This document shows positions 36,201-48,500 of a DNA stretch of 64,000 nucleotides, one piece after another. The position numbers were made by a program, and so were the translations under genes. Numbering within the stretch: position 1 is the first letter of the stretch; each line of letters begins with the position of its first letter. The stretch is from Arthrinium phaeospermum (lineage: Eukaryota; Ascomycota; Sordariomycetes; Amphisphaeriales; Apiosporaceae), in assembly GCA_006503535.1 (NCBI GenBank), contig QYRS01000002.1, forward strand, positions 1,054,001 to 1,118,000. The letters are read 5' to 3'. The notes under the pieces are model-generated. The model did not search any database, was not told where the DNA came from, and saw only the letters and a program-made list of their open reading frames with translations.

Positions 36201-37375
36201 CATGATGTACTTACTCACAGGTCCAGTAGGTTAGTCGTGCATGTGTGGAAAAAAGGGGCGATTTCTTGGAGATTAGCTACGGAGACGCGCCCAGCAACTA
36301 AAGACCTAGCGCGTCTAGTAGAAACAGAAATTGGCCGGGAAAGATCCCTCGGCTCGGCAAGCAGGCCTCCCATTTCTCATGTATACCCACAACGTATATG
36401 TGCAGCAACGCCAATTATGTCGCTAGAATCGCGTTGGCATTATTGATCACAAGTAATTTGGTCCCCCTCTTTGTAGCCATATTTTCACATTATGCTAGAT
36501 AGCCTACCTATGATCAAGACCGATGTCAGGGGGAATGCGCCGTGATGCAAGGTCTATGAACATCCTCATCTTAATCTGGCTTCCGCAGCGCCCTTACATA
36601 ATCTAGGCGTCCTAACCTGGCCCACAAGGAATGGACAATGTTGCACAAAGATAGAACGTAGAGCTTCGTCATAGAGTAGATTGAACAGTTTCCCGATACC
36701 AATCAAGTAGCAAGTCAACACATTCAGTGAATAGTCCTTGGTAGAATTGGGAGGCAGTCGTTTATTGAGACTACCGTTGGTTTGTAATTAGGATATTCCA
36801 GAGTCAAGCGCAGGATCATGGAACATGATCACATCGCTGTCGTGGTCCGCAAAGATGCCACATCCTTATCGTATGTACATGCAACACATTCTACGAGAAA
36901 CCCAAGACACATCGTGCTTCGCCGCCAGAGTCTTCCGCGGACTCGCTCGGCCCGGGAGAGTGTCACATGTTACCGGAAAGCTGAACAGAGTCGACAACTT
37001 TGAGAAGATGCTCGTGTATCGTAACCGTGTGATAGGCAGCAATGCCGCAATGGTCGCATTGGTGTTTGTGGTTCTGGAAACCAGTCGTCGAGACGTGGCG
37101 GTATAGAAGATTAGAACCCGCGTTCGTATAGTCCCCCTGCCTGGGGACTCCATCCATCCGTCGTATATTTTGCTGGCCGCAATCCGCCATAGCTGTGTCT
37201 GAACTCCCTTCTTTGTCCTGAAATCCCAGCCCTCCCTAAAACGCCATCCTGGTATCTCAAAATAGAAAAAATGCAAATGCAGACCCAAATCTGGACCCGT
37301 CCGAATATGTCGTGTGCGTCATCAAAACCCTCCTCCTTCTGAACCCCGGCGTTGTCTAGATTGTAATCGTATGCC
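33206..37375. other. Intergenic region upstream of the TMEM184-type gene
   Basis: 4.2 kb without a supportable gene; open frames are short and mutually overlapping. The end near 33206 is the promoter and leader of the TMEM184-type gene, and the end near 37375 is the 3' UTR of the WSC gene. Small simple repeats occur, such as CG alternation at 34387-34397. Composition is ordinary, not RIP-like. Confidence 0.55.
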
Positions 37376-38872
37376 TCACAGATGCTCGCCATCCGTAGGA
37401 TCGGGGTTGGTTGTCCGGAGTACTCTTCTGGAGTAGTCTCGGTCATCTCGGAGGGTATTGATGCTCTCATGACTCTTGTTGTCGAATCGGCCGTAAATGT
37501 TGGTTGCGTACGGGTCCATGCGAGGATCATGAGGCATTAGTCGACTGTTCCTTCGGCCCATCGAGTCGCCGTCCCAAGTCGATGCCATCTCGGTTCTCGG
37601 TGTGCTCATCATGCCGGCTGAGCTACCTCGCACGCTATTCTGGCGATCTAGCAGGGCCTGGTTCTGGTGACGGCGTTTCCGTCGAAGCCAGAAGAAGGTG
37701 GCGATGGCTCCCGTTAGGATGATGGCTCCTAGGACACCGACCGCCACACCAACTGCGGCACCAGTCGATAATCCTTTGGACCCCGAGTCAACCTGGGGGC
37801 TCTCTTTGGTGTTTGCTCCAGTAGGTACTGGAGCTACTGGTGGCGGGTACACAGTAACAGTTGCGACGCTGACACTCCCATCTTGCGTCACAGTAGAAAC
37901 CAACATGCTTGGCGATGGTTTCGGTAATGGCTCTTCTGTTTTTGGATCATCCGAAGGATCAGGCGAGGGCTGACGATGTTCTCAGTTAGTTTGTTGTTCA
38001 TGATAGAGGCTGGATCTAGATCTCTTGACAAAGGAAATAGAATGTGTCCCGGGGACAGGTCAATAAGAAAATATAGATGGTTGCATACAGCCGGCTTAGT
38101 GATCATAGTTGTTAGAACAGGAGGGTCATCATGTGTAGTAGGACTGAGCGTAACAGTATTCTGTATAGTCTCAGTTACGGTGCCCTGACATCTCACACTG
38201 TTAAGTAAGAGATCCTCCATACGGTCGATGTTGCCAGGAATGCATACAACGCAATGCAAGAAGTAGCAGAAGACACAATGGCGCCACACCTGCCTGCGCT
38301 TGATACACCAAAGAACTGGACATGACCCCGGCACGAGAGAAAGACAAGAAACAGAGACGACGAGAAATGAAACGCAGCAATCGAAGATCAACTAGGACAA
38401 CTTACCTGTGCAGTTTTTGTTGCAGTCGGCGACGGCTTGTCGGCTCCTTGGGTCCCAGAAGGGTCTTTGCCGAGCATCATGTAGCCCCACAGGCCATCCC
38501 CTCCGCATGTGTCATCGGGGTAACCAGAGCACTTTTGGTTGCACTTTGATGTCGAGACCTGGACAGATCTGCCTGGTTGCACGTCGCTACACCAGCAGTT
38601 CTGGCCCTGGATAACGGCAAAGGCTGTTCCCTGGTCGTTGCATTGATCGCGGCAAAGGCCGTCCGACTGGTATATGCTGCTGGCTTCATAATGTGTCAGC
38701 ACCATCAGGTCAGGCAGAACCGTGAGAAGGTAAGATACGTACTTCCGCCGCCTGAACCAGTATTGATACTCGCGCAATAGGTCATGGGAATCGAAGCCCC
38801 CATAGCTGCTCTAACCAGAGCCAGCAGGGTGACCAGAGTCAATAAAGACCCGGTCGGTTGAGAATAAGCCAT
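37376..38872 (-). CDS. WSC-domain cell-wall integrity stress sensor, single-pass membrane protein
   Basis: A Wsc1/Slg1-type plasma membrane sensor that reports cell-wall stress to the Rho1-PKC MAP kinase pathway. Proposed exons are 38743..38872, 38406..38683, 38089..38184 and 37376..37969, giving 365 residues. Residues 1-26 form a signal peptide (TLVTLLALVRAAMGA). The Cys-rich WSC domain (about 31-115) begins MTYCASINTG and shows CRDQC, QNCWCSD and GYPDDTCGG. A Ser/Thr/Pro stalk follows, then one helix at about 238-262 (GVAVGVLGAIILTGAIATFF) and a basic stop-transfer WLRRKRR. The cytosolic tail carries MSTPRTE and DPYATNIYGRFDNKSHESI. The third exon (32 codons) is the least certain part: it is inferred from AG/GT ends, matching phase 0 and Thr-rich content inside a 435-base gap. 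Confidence 0.82.
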
Positions 38873-38894
38873 GATTGGTTTTGTAGGATTCAAC

Positions 38895-39081
38895 CTGCTA
38901 TGCAATGGTTAGCACAGATCCGAGCGATGAGTGAAGAACAGAGTTCGATTCGCAATTGGCAGCAAGGAGGGCAATGTTGTCGCGTCGGAGATCGGGTAGC
39001 GAATATCGATAGGTAGTCGACCAGGTCCTGGTCGTCTGGGGAAATCTGTGCATGGACCAGGCTGCCCAAACAACGCCTTAC
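38895..39081 (-). other. Predicted intron in the 5' leader of the WSC gene
   Basis: On the minus strand a GTAAGG donor (G at 39081) is followed 187 bases later by a perfect GCTAACC branch word and a CAG acceptor ending at 38895, 22 bases before the ATG at 38872. The signals are as good as those of the coding introns. Confidence 0.55.
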
Positions 39082-39674
39082 TCACAATCAAGTATTGCCA
39101 ACCAAATATCGAATAGGAAAGGCGGTCGAGCAGTACCACGAGAATTTCACAGAGGATAAGGGCTGCTTTTCCTGTCCATGACAATGTGTCTGCTCTGCGG
39201 TGGAGGATTGAATTGCACCACCAACAGCTCCTCGGACGATGGAGCTGGCGTTGTCCAGTACGGCCGATAATTCCGGGAGCTGGATGGAGAGACCGGAGAC
39301 CTGACTGCTGTGTCCTTCTGTTGAACGAGGGAGGAAGGACAGGTGGGCGGTCAAGATCTTGACAGACAAGTAGGAGGTCTGTGGATGGGAGGGAGTAGAA
39401 GAGAAGTGATAGCTACTAGTAGGGGAAGGGAAAAGAGAAATCGGAAGGCTAGTAGAAAAGAGTGCCGCCGACTGAGACCCAGGTCTCGAAAATGCTAGGC
39501 AGGCGAAGCGTGATTGGGCGTAGTTGGGTAGAGGCGATGTGGGAGGAGCCGGGAAGTATTGGAGACGAGTTGCTGGTGCGAGCGCCAAGAACGATCGGTG
39601 ACGGGTGGATTCAGAGACCAAGAACTGGTCCCGGATAGTATCCTTGCCTTGTTGTGGTGTGGGTGATGTGGTGG

Positions 39675-39690
39675 TTTTTTTTTTTTTTTT
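39675..39690 (+). repeat. T16 homopolymer in the WSC leader
   Basis: Sixteen consecutive T on the plus strand (A16 in the presumed WSC leader transcript). Length is likely variable between strains. Confidence 0.9.
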
Positions 39691-40308
39691 CTTTGGCCTG
39701 CAGTAGTCGACCAGGGGGGTGGAGAGGAGAGACAAAAGGACTAGCACAGACTCAGAGCGGGCTGGTAGTGGTAGGCACCCAAATTGAAGTCGTCGTACGC
39801 GAAACAAGTACCTAACCTGTTTCCCGTTTTGGCTGCGATCAAGCTGTGCAGGCAATGGTAGATAGGTATGTACGTGCTTGTGCTTGTGCCTGTGTGGTGC
39901 GTGTGTGTGTGTATGTGCACGTACACTGTCGGTCGTCTCTACGGCTGGAGTCCGACAGGACGGAGAAGCGAAAGTTACAGCGAGGGAAGAAGACCGTGGC
40001 GGGTCTGGGGATGAAGAGGGTTTCTTTCCAAGGAAGCGAAACCAAACGAACGGAACGAATAAGCAGGCAAGCCTGTTGTTTATTGAGGTTGACTCTAGTG
40101 AAGCGAGAGACAATACAACAGGGGGAGGGGGTGAAAGTGAAAAGAACAACGAACGAAAGCAGACATGCGTCTCAACAGGGGTAGAAGGTGGGAAAGAAGA
40201 GCGAAAGCATCAATCAACAAGAAACGAATGCACGGGAATTTGGAGAATTTGAGTCTTGAAAGAATGGGAAAATCGTAATAATAGGTTAGCTAGTCCAGTA
40301 ACCAGTTG

Positions 40309-40328
40309 CCAGCCAGCCAGCCAGCCAG
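40309..40328 (+). repeat. CCAG tetranucleotide repeat, five units
   Basis: Five perfect tandem CCAG units in non-coding DNA upstream of the WSC leader. Confidence 0.9.
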
Positions 40329-43300
40329 CTCTTCCTTCCACCACCCACGTCCACCATCCACACCCGACTGTCATTCATACCGTCATCCCCCACGGTTCCG
40401 CTGAAATTACTCATCATTGCTGATACGCACTAGCGACTATTGGATCTACTCGGAGCTTCTCCTGCTTTGTTGATGGCTGTCTTAGGGAGGTAAACTATCT
40501 GCTTGCCTTTGTTTTTCCTTGTCGTCCGCCCATAATCAGCTTCACTCCTTGGTCCATCATACATTCGAACAGCCAGCGGTGCACACGTAGCTTGCCGTGA
40601 ATGGGTAGGTAATGTACGGAGACGTGAACTGATACATTTGTACGTTAGTTTAGTATGTGTCTACCTGGTCGCGCTCTCATCAAGATGGATCCCGAAGGAA
40701 GCTTTGGGCCAAATTGGCAGGCACTACACCAACAACCTTGCCCTGAAATTGACGATCGTCGACCGCGGCACGCTTCGGGCCTAGCGCATCATGCGCACGG
40801 AGCCCTGGGTGAGCCGACAGGCACCGTCGGCCAACGCGGGTTGGCGGGTTGCGTTGCACGTAACATGTTGGCTGACGCCCAGCACCTTTTGGATCATGAC
40901 TGCTGCTTGCTGCCATCCCTCCCTGGGGGGATTGTTAATTTCAACACTGCTATTTTCCGGCGATCCGAAAGGATGCCGTTTTATCACTTCTGATGCCTGC
41001 CTGCATATGGATATTACTACGCGCACACATGTGCTGTAGCATGTAGGCGAAAAGTGATAGTCGCAGCAGTGGCTGTCTTCTGTTGACGTTGAAGGTGGCG
41101 CGACAGGACAAATTACAATAAATCACCTTTTTGATGGATAAGACACAGACGCCCGAGCACGGATAGCCGTCCGTAGATTCGCCTGCCCAACCCCCATGAC
41201 CCTGGCGCATGCTAATAGAAGGGGGGATTATAGATCCACCACCAAGGAGCCTCGACACGGACCTGGTCAAGCTGGAAGCTCAGCCAGTGGACCATATGTC
41301 GTCACCACTCCGCCGTCTTCAATTACACACGAGGTCGCGAAAACCCCGTCGGCGGAGAGAAAGACCCCATCATGGATCCGTTGCGGCGGTTACGAGCGTC
41401 TTCTGGAGCCTCCTCCACGAGTCAATCCAGCCTTAACTGTCGCATCAATCTGGTTTATGTAGGTAATGATAGATGCGCTACTGTTTGGGGTTGGTAGCCC
41501 GACTAATTACTCGATATACACAATCCACGAAACATTCCGCCTCAGCCTCCGGCGTGCGACAGCGAAGAACTGTTACTGTCGCTCGTGTCCCGGCCATCTT
41601 CGCTAAATAAAGGCGAGCCCTGGGAATTTGGAGATTCCGAGACCAAAACAACAAACCGAAGCGGCAGCACAAGTGCTACCCCTACGTGCCCTCGTGCCCA
41701 GGCTATGCATTTGCTCCTATTGATGGATCTGCCACTATATCTGCCCTATCTGCGAGTCTGCTCAACTTTCAGCAGTGCTCGGTTGGGAAGCCAAGAGCCT
41801 GAGATGAGACAGGGAGATACGGCAATCTAGCAGATACCTACCTCCTTGGAAATCCACCATTTGTATCCGGGACGACAGGAGGATTGTCCCAATAATCAAT
41901 CTTTGCTACATATTTAGCCTAGGACCCTGCAAATCTTCTGGGCTGGCTGGCTGGAGTGCTGGAGCGCACACGGCAAACGGGTCGATTCCAGTTCCAACTG
42001 AAATCGTTACCTGGTAATACTCTCAATGTTACTCGACAATACTTTAAAATCAAGCGCGTGCACTGAGGTGGTCTGCATATCCCTGTTTCGTCTTTTTGGT
42101 CTTTTTTTACGAGCACTCTGCACAAGGGAGTCCCTTGCTTGCTCAAATTGACAAAGCTTCATCAGACGCCTCTTCCGCCGACCACGAAGAAACCCGCTAA
42201 TAGCTGAAGCTTCATGCCGATAAGAACACACACACCATGTAGAAATCACGTTGGCATTGTCCATCCCCTTTCAACCCCGTATACCATCATCACGGGGTGG
42301 CTTAGAGCTCCAGCTGTCAAGCGGTCGCTGATATGCTGTACGGGGACTGGACAGTGGACAGTCGTATGATTTGTAAGGCACCAGCCAGTCCCAATTCCGC
42401 AAGTTCGTATTTGATCCGCTCCATCCTCCATTGAGGAAATACGAAACATGGCTGGCAGTGAGATGGGTGACCGGCAAGCACATACAGTAAAGTAATCATA
42501 GCTCTTACTTTTATCTATCAAATACCTATGCGTTACCTCTTTTTTCACGTTCGCTGCAACTGCAACTATCTCCAAGTCTTGCAGGGCCTCTATTCCTAAT
42601 CGTACAGCCCGCAGCCGACCTACTGTAGTGATGCCTACTAATTTGCCCCGGTGCAGATTGGCAGGCAGCTAGCTGGTCGGCCGGAGTGGATTGATTAAAC
42701 GAAACCCAAAACTGCCGCCACAGCCGGCGCAACAACATGAAAGATTTGGGCCACGAGCGGGGGCGGGATGCCCGGGATACAGTTTTTCGACCCGCAAAGG
42801 AATATTCCAGGCTTTCTTGCCTCCACGCTGGCGACGATGATGCCATCTTCGACGATTGGCAGGTGCCAGTGCGATGATTTCACATCGACGCTGGCCTGAT
42901 GATGAAGGCTTCATTTGGTTGTTGGGAACCCCACCACTTCGCATCCGGGAGAGGGTGTAGTAGTTGCATGTGCAGGCCTAGCTGCTTTGACTTGCATGGC
43001 GCTCTGCATGAACTCGCCCAGACACGAGAAATCCCTACCCTACCTACAGCCTCTCCAGCTCGGCATCCCCTCATCCATGCCCTTTCCCCCCCCCCGCCAA
43101 CCTCCTGGATTGTCGAATCAGTCCTGCTGCATGCAGGCTCAGAACACATGTCGCCGTAAGCACCACCCCCGACGGGAAGGCGTAGTCATGCCCCGGCGAG
43201 CGGGCGAGACGCAAGGTGACGACGACGCCGGAGCTCTCCGTAAACGGAAGCACGCCGTATCTTACCCAGAACCGCCCTCGCCGTTTACCTTACACGATAC

Positions 43301-45569
43301 CAGACCACTACATGCAGATAATCAATAAAAGTGCCCGACTGTAAATCATCTCACGTCAGCAATACAATACAATAAAATGTCATTCTTGTCCTGTGCTTCC
43401 TGGAATCAACCACCTCCTTTTCCCACTCGGCGCTCCAACTCTATTCAGGGTCATTTTAGGGCTGCGGCGTTTTCTACTGCCGCTCCACGTTGCATTGGAT
43501 GCTCGGCTTATACCCAAGATCTCGGCCTGCGGGCCCGTGGCTGGGCACTTCATCACCGAAGTCTTTGACCCATAAGGCTCACTCGCTCACTCACTTCGCG
43601 CTGGTCTTTCCGTGCCGAGCCTTGACCCTGTCTATGCTCTCCATGGACCGACCTATGTTCCAACCTCCTGTACTTATCGCCGGTTCTTTACGTTAGGTAT
43701 GGACCATAGTGGCAGTACCCCCTTACACCTCTAGCCTCGTTGACATACAGTGGCCAGTGACTACTGGATCTAGACGGCATTCCTTCCTTGCACCCACGTG
43801 CACACGACTTGTAGATAGCCAGTCCTATTTGTCTACTCCTTATCTTCAACGGCAGTCATGTGTCCGAAAACATGCTTAAGCGCCAGATCAGCGAGACCCA
43901 ATGAGGATGCCGGACCTTCACTGGAGAACCGTTCATTCGTTTGACCGGAATCACTGTAGCGTACCTGACAGGCGCCGACCGATGGCGCCTCCCATCATAG
44001 AGCCTAACGTGGTCATAATTCTAACTTGACTACTCCGTACTTGGCTTCGTACTGCTGCTGTCTACCTAAGGTATAGAGCGTGACAGATGGGGTGCAATCA
44101 GCGAATGCAAGCAAGCGCCGACTATCACAGGAACAAACAAGAGCCATGCCACAAACCGGCCAAACTACGGTGCCAAGATTTGCACTTCCAGACTTGATAA
44201 CTACTTTATCGAATCAAGGCATGGTCTACGTCTACATAACTGGTCGTTATCCGTACAGGCTGATCGAACCATGCAGCCACAAGTGTGGTATCCCTGGCAG
44301 CAGAGGTGATGAAACTATTTGTTGCTCGATCAACCGGCCATCAATGTCTCTCTCTTTACATCATAGACATGAAAAAAACGCCGACCCCAATGCACCATCC
44401 CACCGAGCGATACAGGCAAGCATCATAGATAGCGCTTGTGTCATCGGCAGCGGGTGCGGGTTACAGATTCATTGGTTCGCGGGAGGCTCAGGGATCACGT
44501 CGTAGTCTTTGCTTAGCTAGAGGCTACCTCTTATTAGTTGTTTTGCAAGCAACAGGGCTATTGGGCTCAGTGCTAGGTTTTTTTGTTTGCCAGCCTGCAA
44601 ACAAACAAACGAATTGCGGGAACCCTGGCGAAACCAAGCGTTGCTAAGAACCACCAGGCAGTCAGGGGGCAAAGCTGAAAAGTAGCTGATATGAAGATCG
44701 ACTTCCAGCCCCGACGCCCGAATGTCGATCGCCACGCACATCCCCATCTCGCAAAAAGCCCGTTCCCAAACCCCATTGTATTTGAGATCACTTTCATCAT
44801 ATCCGTATCCGTACATTGGTGGGAAAAGGAAAACACTGCAAACCCTACACTCGCCATCCCCGAACCGTGTCTCGCGCGTCGCCTGTCGCGACCCAAATGG
44901 TCGGGCTACGCAAGGAACCGGATCTTCGGATCTAACCCCTCCCAAAAAGGGCGCATCGTACATACATATTTACTCGGGGCCACTTCGATCCGATCTCACA
45001 CATAATGATATAAGACAATGTGGTGTTGATTGTACACAACAGCAGCCGCCTCCTGCTGACTGCCGATGTTTTGATACTACTAGATTCCGCCAACCGCACA
45101 ACGCTACTGATAGCATCTACCTAATGTAAAACAACAACAACAACTGAACATAGTAGGCCTGCGTACCCTCTCCCATGTTCTTGTAAATCAAAAATAAAGC
45201 AAGCAAGCAAAGAAGCAGGCAGGGGACTTGATCGATGCCGCCCTCCTCCTCCTTCACGTAGTACAGAGACCAGTCAAAACGCCTGGTTAAACAAAATGTG
45301 CCTCCCAAGTTTTGCAGCGAATGCACCCCGGATCACGAAAATCCCCTAGCTTTGCCCTGCAATATCCTCCTAAATCCTTAGCCGTCCATCCAATGTAGCG
45401 CAGTCCCATCGCGCCGTGATACTCCCCAATAACCCCTTGCCAGTTTGTCCCAGAACGCCCTTGATGTGACCGAAAGAGAGAGTAAGAGAGAAAAGGGCAA
45501 CTACCAAGTATTTGCACCCAACGGAGGTGCGCATATGAAAAGAAGAAAGAAAAAAACAAGCTAGCCATG

Positions 45570-48500
45570 TCAATGCCTTTCCGGACTAGGGGTGCGGCTC
45601 TCGTATCTTTCCACCATGGCTAGAACGCGTGTGCGGGGCCTTTCCATCGTAACGGCTTCAGCAGACATCACTTCACCCTCACTGTGGGATTGGGCCGACG
45701 TGCGGGAGGGGTGGATTTCCAAGTCGCTACCAACGTCGAAAGATTTCCGCGACGGGGTGCTCGCAGAGTCGTACCGCTCCTCCGGGACCGCCAGCAAATC
45801 GTGCGAGCCGCTGGACAGGGGCCTCCCGCTTTCACTCGTAGGCGAACCGATTTCCGTGCCGAGCGCCGAATCGACCGTTTCTCTGGCGGGATTTCTGGCG
45901 CTACTGCTGCTGCTAACAAGTCTCGACAATCCTTGCTGGTGCTCCTTATTGGAGCCCTTGCTTGAAAGCCGGGCCACTGCCAGTGGTGGTGGTGTTGCGT
46001 CTTCTATATCATCCGTAGTAACAGCGTGGTACCCGTCTCCTATGTCGGCCTCCTCTTCCTTACCAGGGTCGACAACCACCACATCCTCTCCGCTCTCGAG
46101 ATCAGGCTCGCCGTTGGTTATCCGCAGGGGCTCTCTAGGCACCGTGAACATGACCTGGACGAGCCTCTTCTCCACCGCCTTCTCGATGTCCCATTCGTCT
46201 GATTCGTCGTCGCGCGATACCCTTTCTTTGCCTGGTGTGTCGGGGTGCCGGTCAGACGCCTCCCAAGCGTCCCGCCCAGCTTTTCTCCGCAAAAGCCCGC
46301 CGGCGGCGATGCTACCCAGTCCGCCATACCGCGCATCGTAATCCGATGCCTCGGCCATGCTGTCGCGCCTTGGGCTGCCGTTCCTCTCGCTGTCCGTTGG
46401 TGACGGCGAAGGTGTCGCGCCGCTAAACACCCGGCGGAGGCTACCCAGCCACCCTCGGCGCGGTCTGTTCTTACTAGGGCTTCCAGGTTCGTCATCTTCT
46501 TCGTAAGCCAGACTGGGTCGGCCCATGAGTAGCGCAGGGCCTTCTGCTTGCAAAGCAGGAAAGCTTGACTTGGCAGTGTTGTAAGAGTTTCCAGACGGTA
46601 TACTCGCAGTGCTGTTGCTGCTGTTGCTTCCGCTAGTCCCCTGCCGACCTTCCGCAGCGGCTACTGCTGGCCCGACGCCGAAACCAGGCTGGCCACCGAG
46701 GCGGAGGGAGTTCGAGCGAGAGATGGTGCTTCGGTTTGCATCTGAAAGCCCACTTCCCGTCCGTTGCTCGTCCTCCGGCCCATGAGCGGAGCGGTTAGAC
46801 TTGTTGCGCCGGACAGGCGATATCCTGCCGGTGTTTCCTTTGGGCGTCGTAGCCATGTGAGTTGTCAGTAGCGCATCTGCAGCGTCGACATCTGACATCC
46901 AGTCTTGGACCTCTGGATCGGTTGCCGAATGTCTTTGTGACGGTTCTGGGCTTGGTGTTCCGGATTTTCGGGCGGGTGGAGGAAGCGACAATGGCCGTTC
47001 TTGTCGTTCTTGTGTTGGTGTCGAGAAAGGGTTCGAGTTGCGGTTGGAGTCATAAACTGGTGTGGAAGGACTCATAGGTTCCTCGGCGTCACGAGCCTCA
47101 TCATCCTCATCATCCTCGTAGATCGGGTGAATAGCGCCGGCTCCACGGGTACGGTGATCAAGAAAAGATTCGTAGGTTCCGGCCGAGGTTGGCTGATACT
47201 GCCCCTTAGCTGCGCGAGGAGCTATCGGTTTTCTTATGATTGGCATGGCTTGCATAAGGCCGTGGTGACCATCCATGCTGCCTCGGCGGGGGCGATAGCT
47301 CTCATAGCCAAGTGACTGGTTACCAGCATGATATGGGTCGTGTCCACCAGCATACCAAGCTCTCGGATGATTGTCTTGCTCCATCATTGGATCGTCATCT
47401 CCATCGCTGAGGAAACGAGCGTTGTCTTGAGCCAACGCGCGAATGGTATCCTCTCGCGCGGCATACTTGCGATTTTGGCGCCGACGATAGCACCAGTTGA
47501 TCAGTAACGCGCCGAATATTGCAGCGAGTCCCAGTCCCAGGCCTAGGGCGAGGCCCAGCTGTCTCTTGCCGTCGTCGTTCGAGCTCGCCGCAGGCTCTCC
47601 ACCTGCAGCAATGTAAGTCGGGTTGTTGTAAACGTCCGACCATGACATGGTAGTGAGATTGAGAAACCTCGGTTCGTTGCCAACGAGGTCTGTTGCTTGC
47701 CTTTTTACTCTGCTGACCGCGGAAGAGATGGCATGTCCACCATAGACCATCATCACGTTGCCGGGTAGTAAAGTTGCACCATGCCCGTAGATTGCAGGTT
47801 CAGGTGGTTGACTGTCGGGGACGGACCATTGCCATGCTCCCTTACCACCATAGCCAGCGCCAACTTCGAGGACGATCATCTGAGGCGTGGCAGCAGTGGA
47901 TGTGTCTCCAACCCAGCCTCCAAGAATCACAAGGGCAGTTCCATCTTCGTTCAGAACGGCCGTGTGACCAGATCTTGGATTGATGTCTTCGCCGGTGCTC
48001 TTGGTTGCAAATTGAGCCCTGGAACTGGATTCCGTAGCCACGTCGATGTGCACATAACCCCAACTTTCCTCTGGAAGACTCCATATAGCGGCTGTGCTCA
48101 TGTTGACAAAGGCGGTTTTGGTATGACCCCCCATGAGGACATGGTTGACCTGCTGCGTCACCACACCAGACCGATTAGATATTGATGGAGACAATTCTGT
48201 GAGCGTGAAGCCAGCCTCGGGAATCGGTGCTCCTTTGTTGGCTACGGTCTCTACTGAGTATCCGCTTCCTCCTATTCCGGGTGGCGAGATCTTTACCATC
48301 TGGTTCGAATATCTTCCACTGGCTTGAGTTTTGTCGCCGCTGGAGTTCCCTGACGGGCACATACCTCCGTAGGTGTAGATGGTTGCCGGCGATATCGCGG
48401 GTTGGAGGGTCGTAGAAAAGCCCATGCTTGCCCCGAGCATGCCTGGCCCCGTGTAAACCGAGCCATCTTCAAGGGGTGTGGGAATCTGGGTCCAGCTTGC

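Larger units (their letters stand above)
38873..45569. other. Long leader/promoter of the WSC gene and gene-poor stretch
   Basis: 6.7 kb between the WSC start and the kelch-protein stop, both on the minus strand. The first 1.3 kb (to about 40250) is pyrimidine-rich on the minus strand and fits a long 5' leader with at least one intron. The remaining 5.3 kb has ordinary composition and only short open frames without family likeness. No tRNA or other RNA gene was recognised. Confidence 0.55.

Noticed and set aside
39088..40149. 353-codon open frame on the minus strand
   Set aside because: It begins with TTG and not ATG, and its content is low-complexity (His/Thr runs, Lys homopolymer from the A16 tract, CT-rich). 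It sits directly upstream of the WSC start with a good leader intron, so a 5' leader is the better explanation.
44080..44963. Two 140-150 codon frames on opposite strands
   Set aside because: Neither shows a signal peptide, Cys pattern or codon bias of a small secreted protein.
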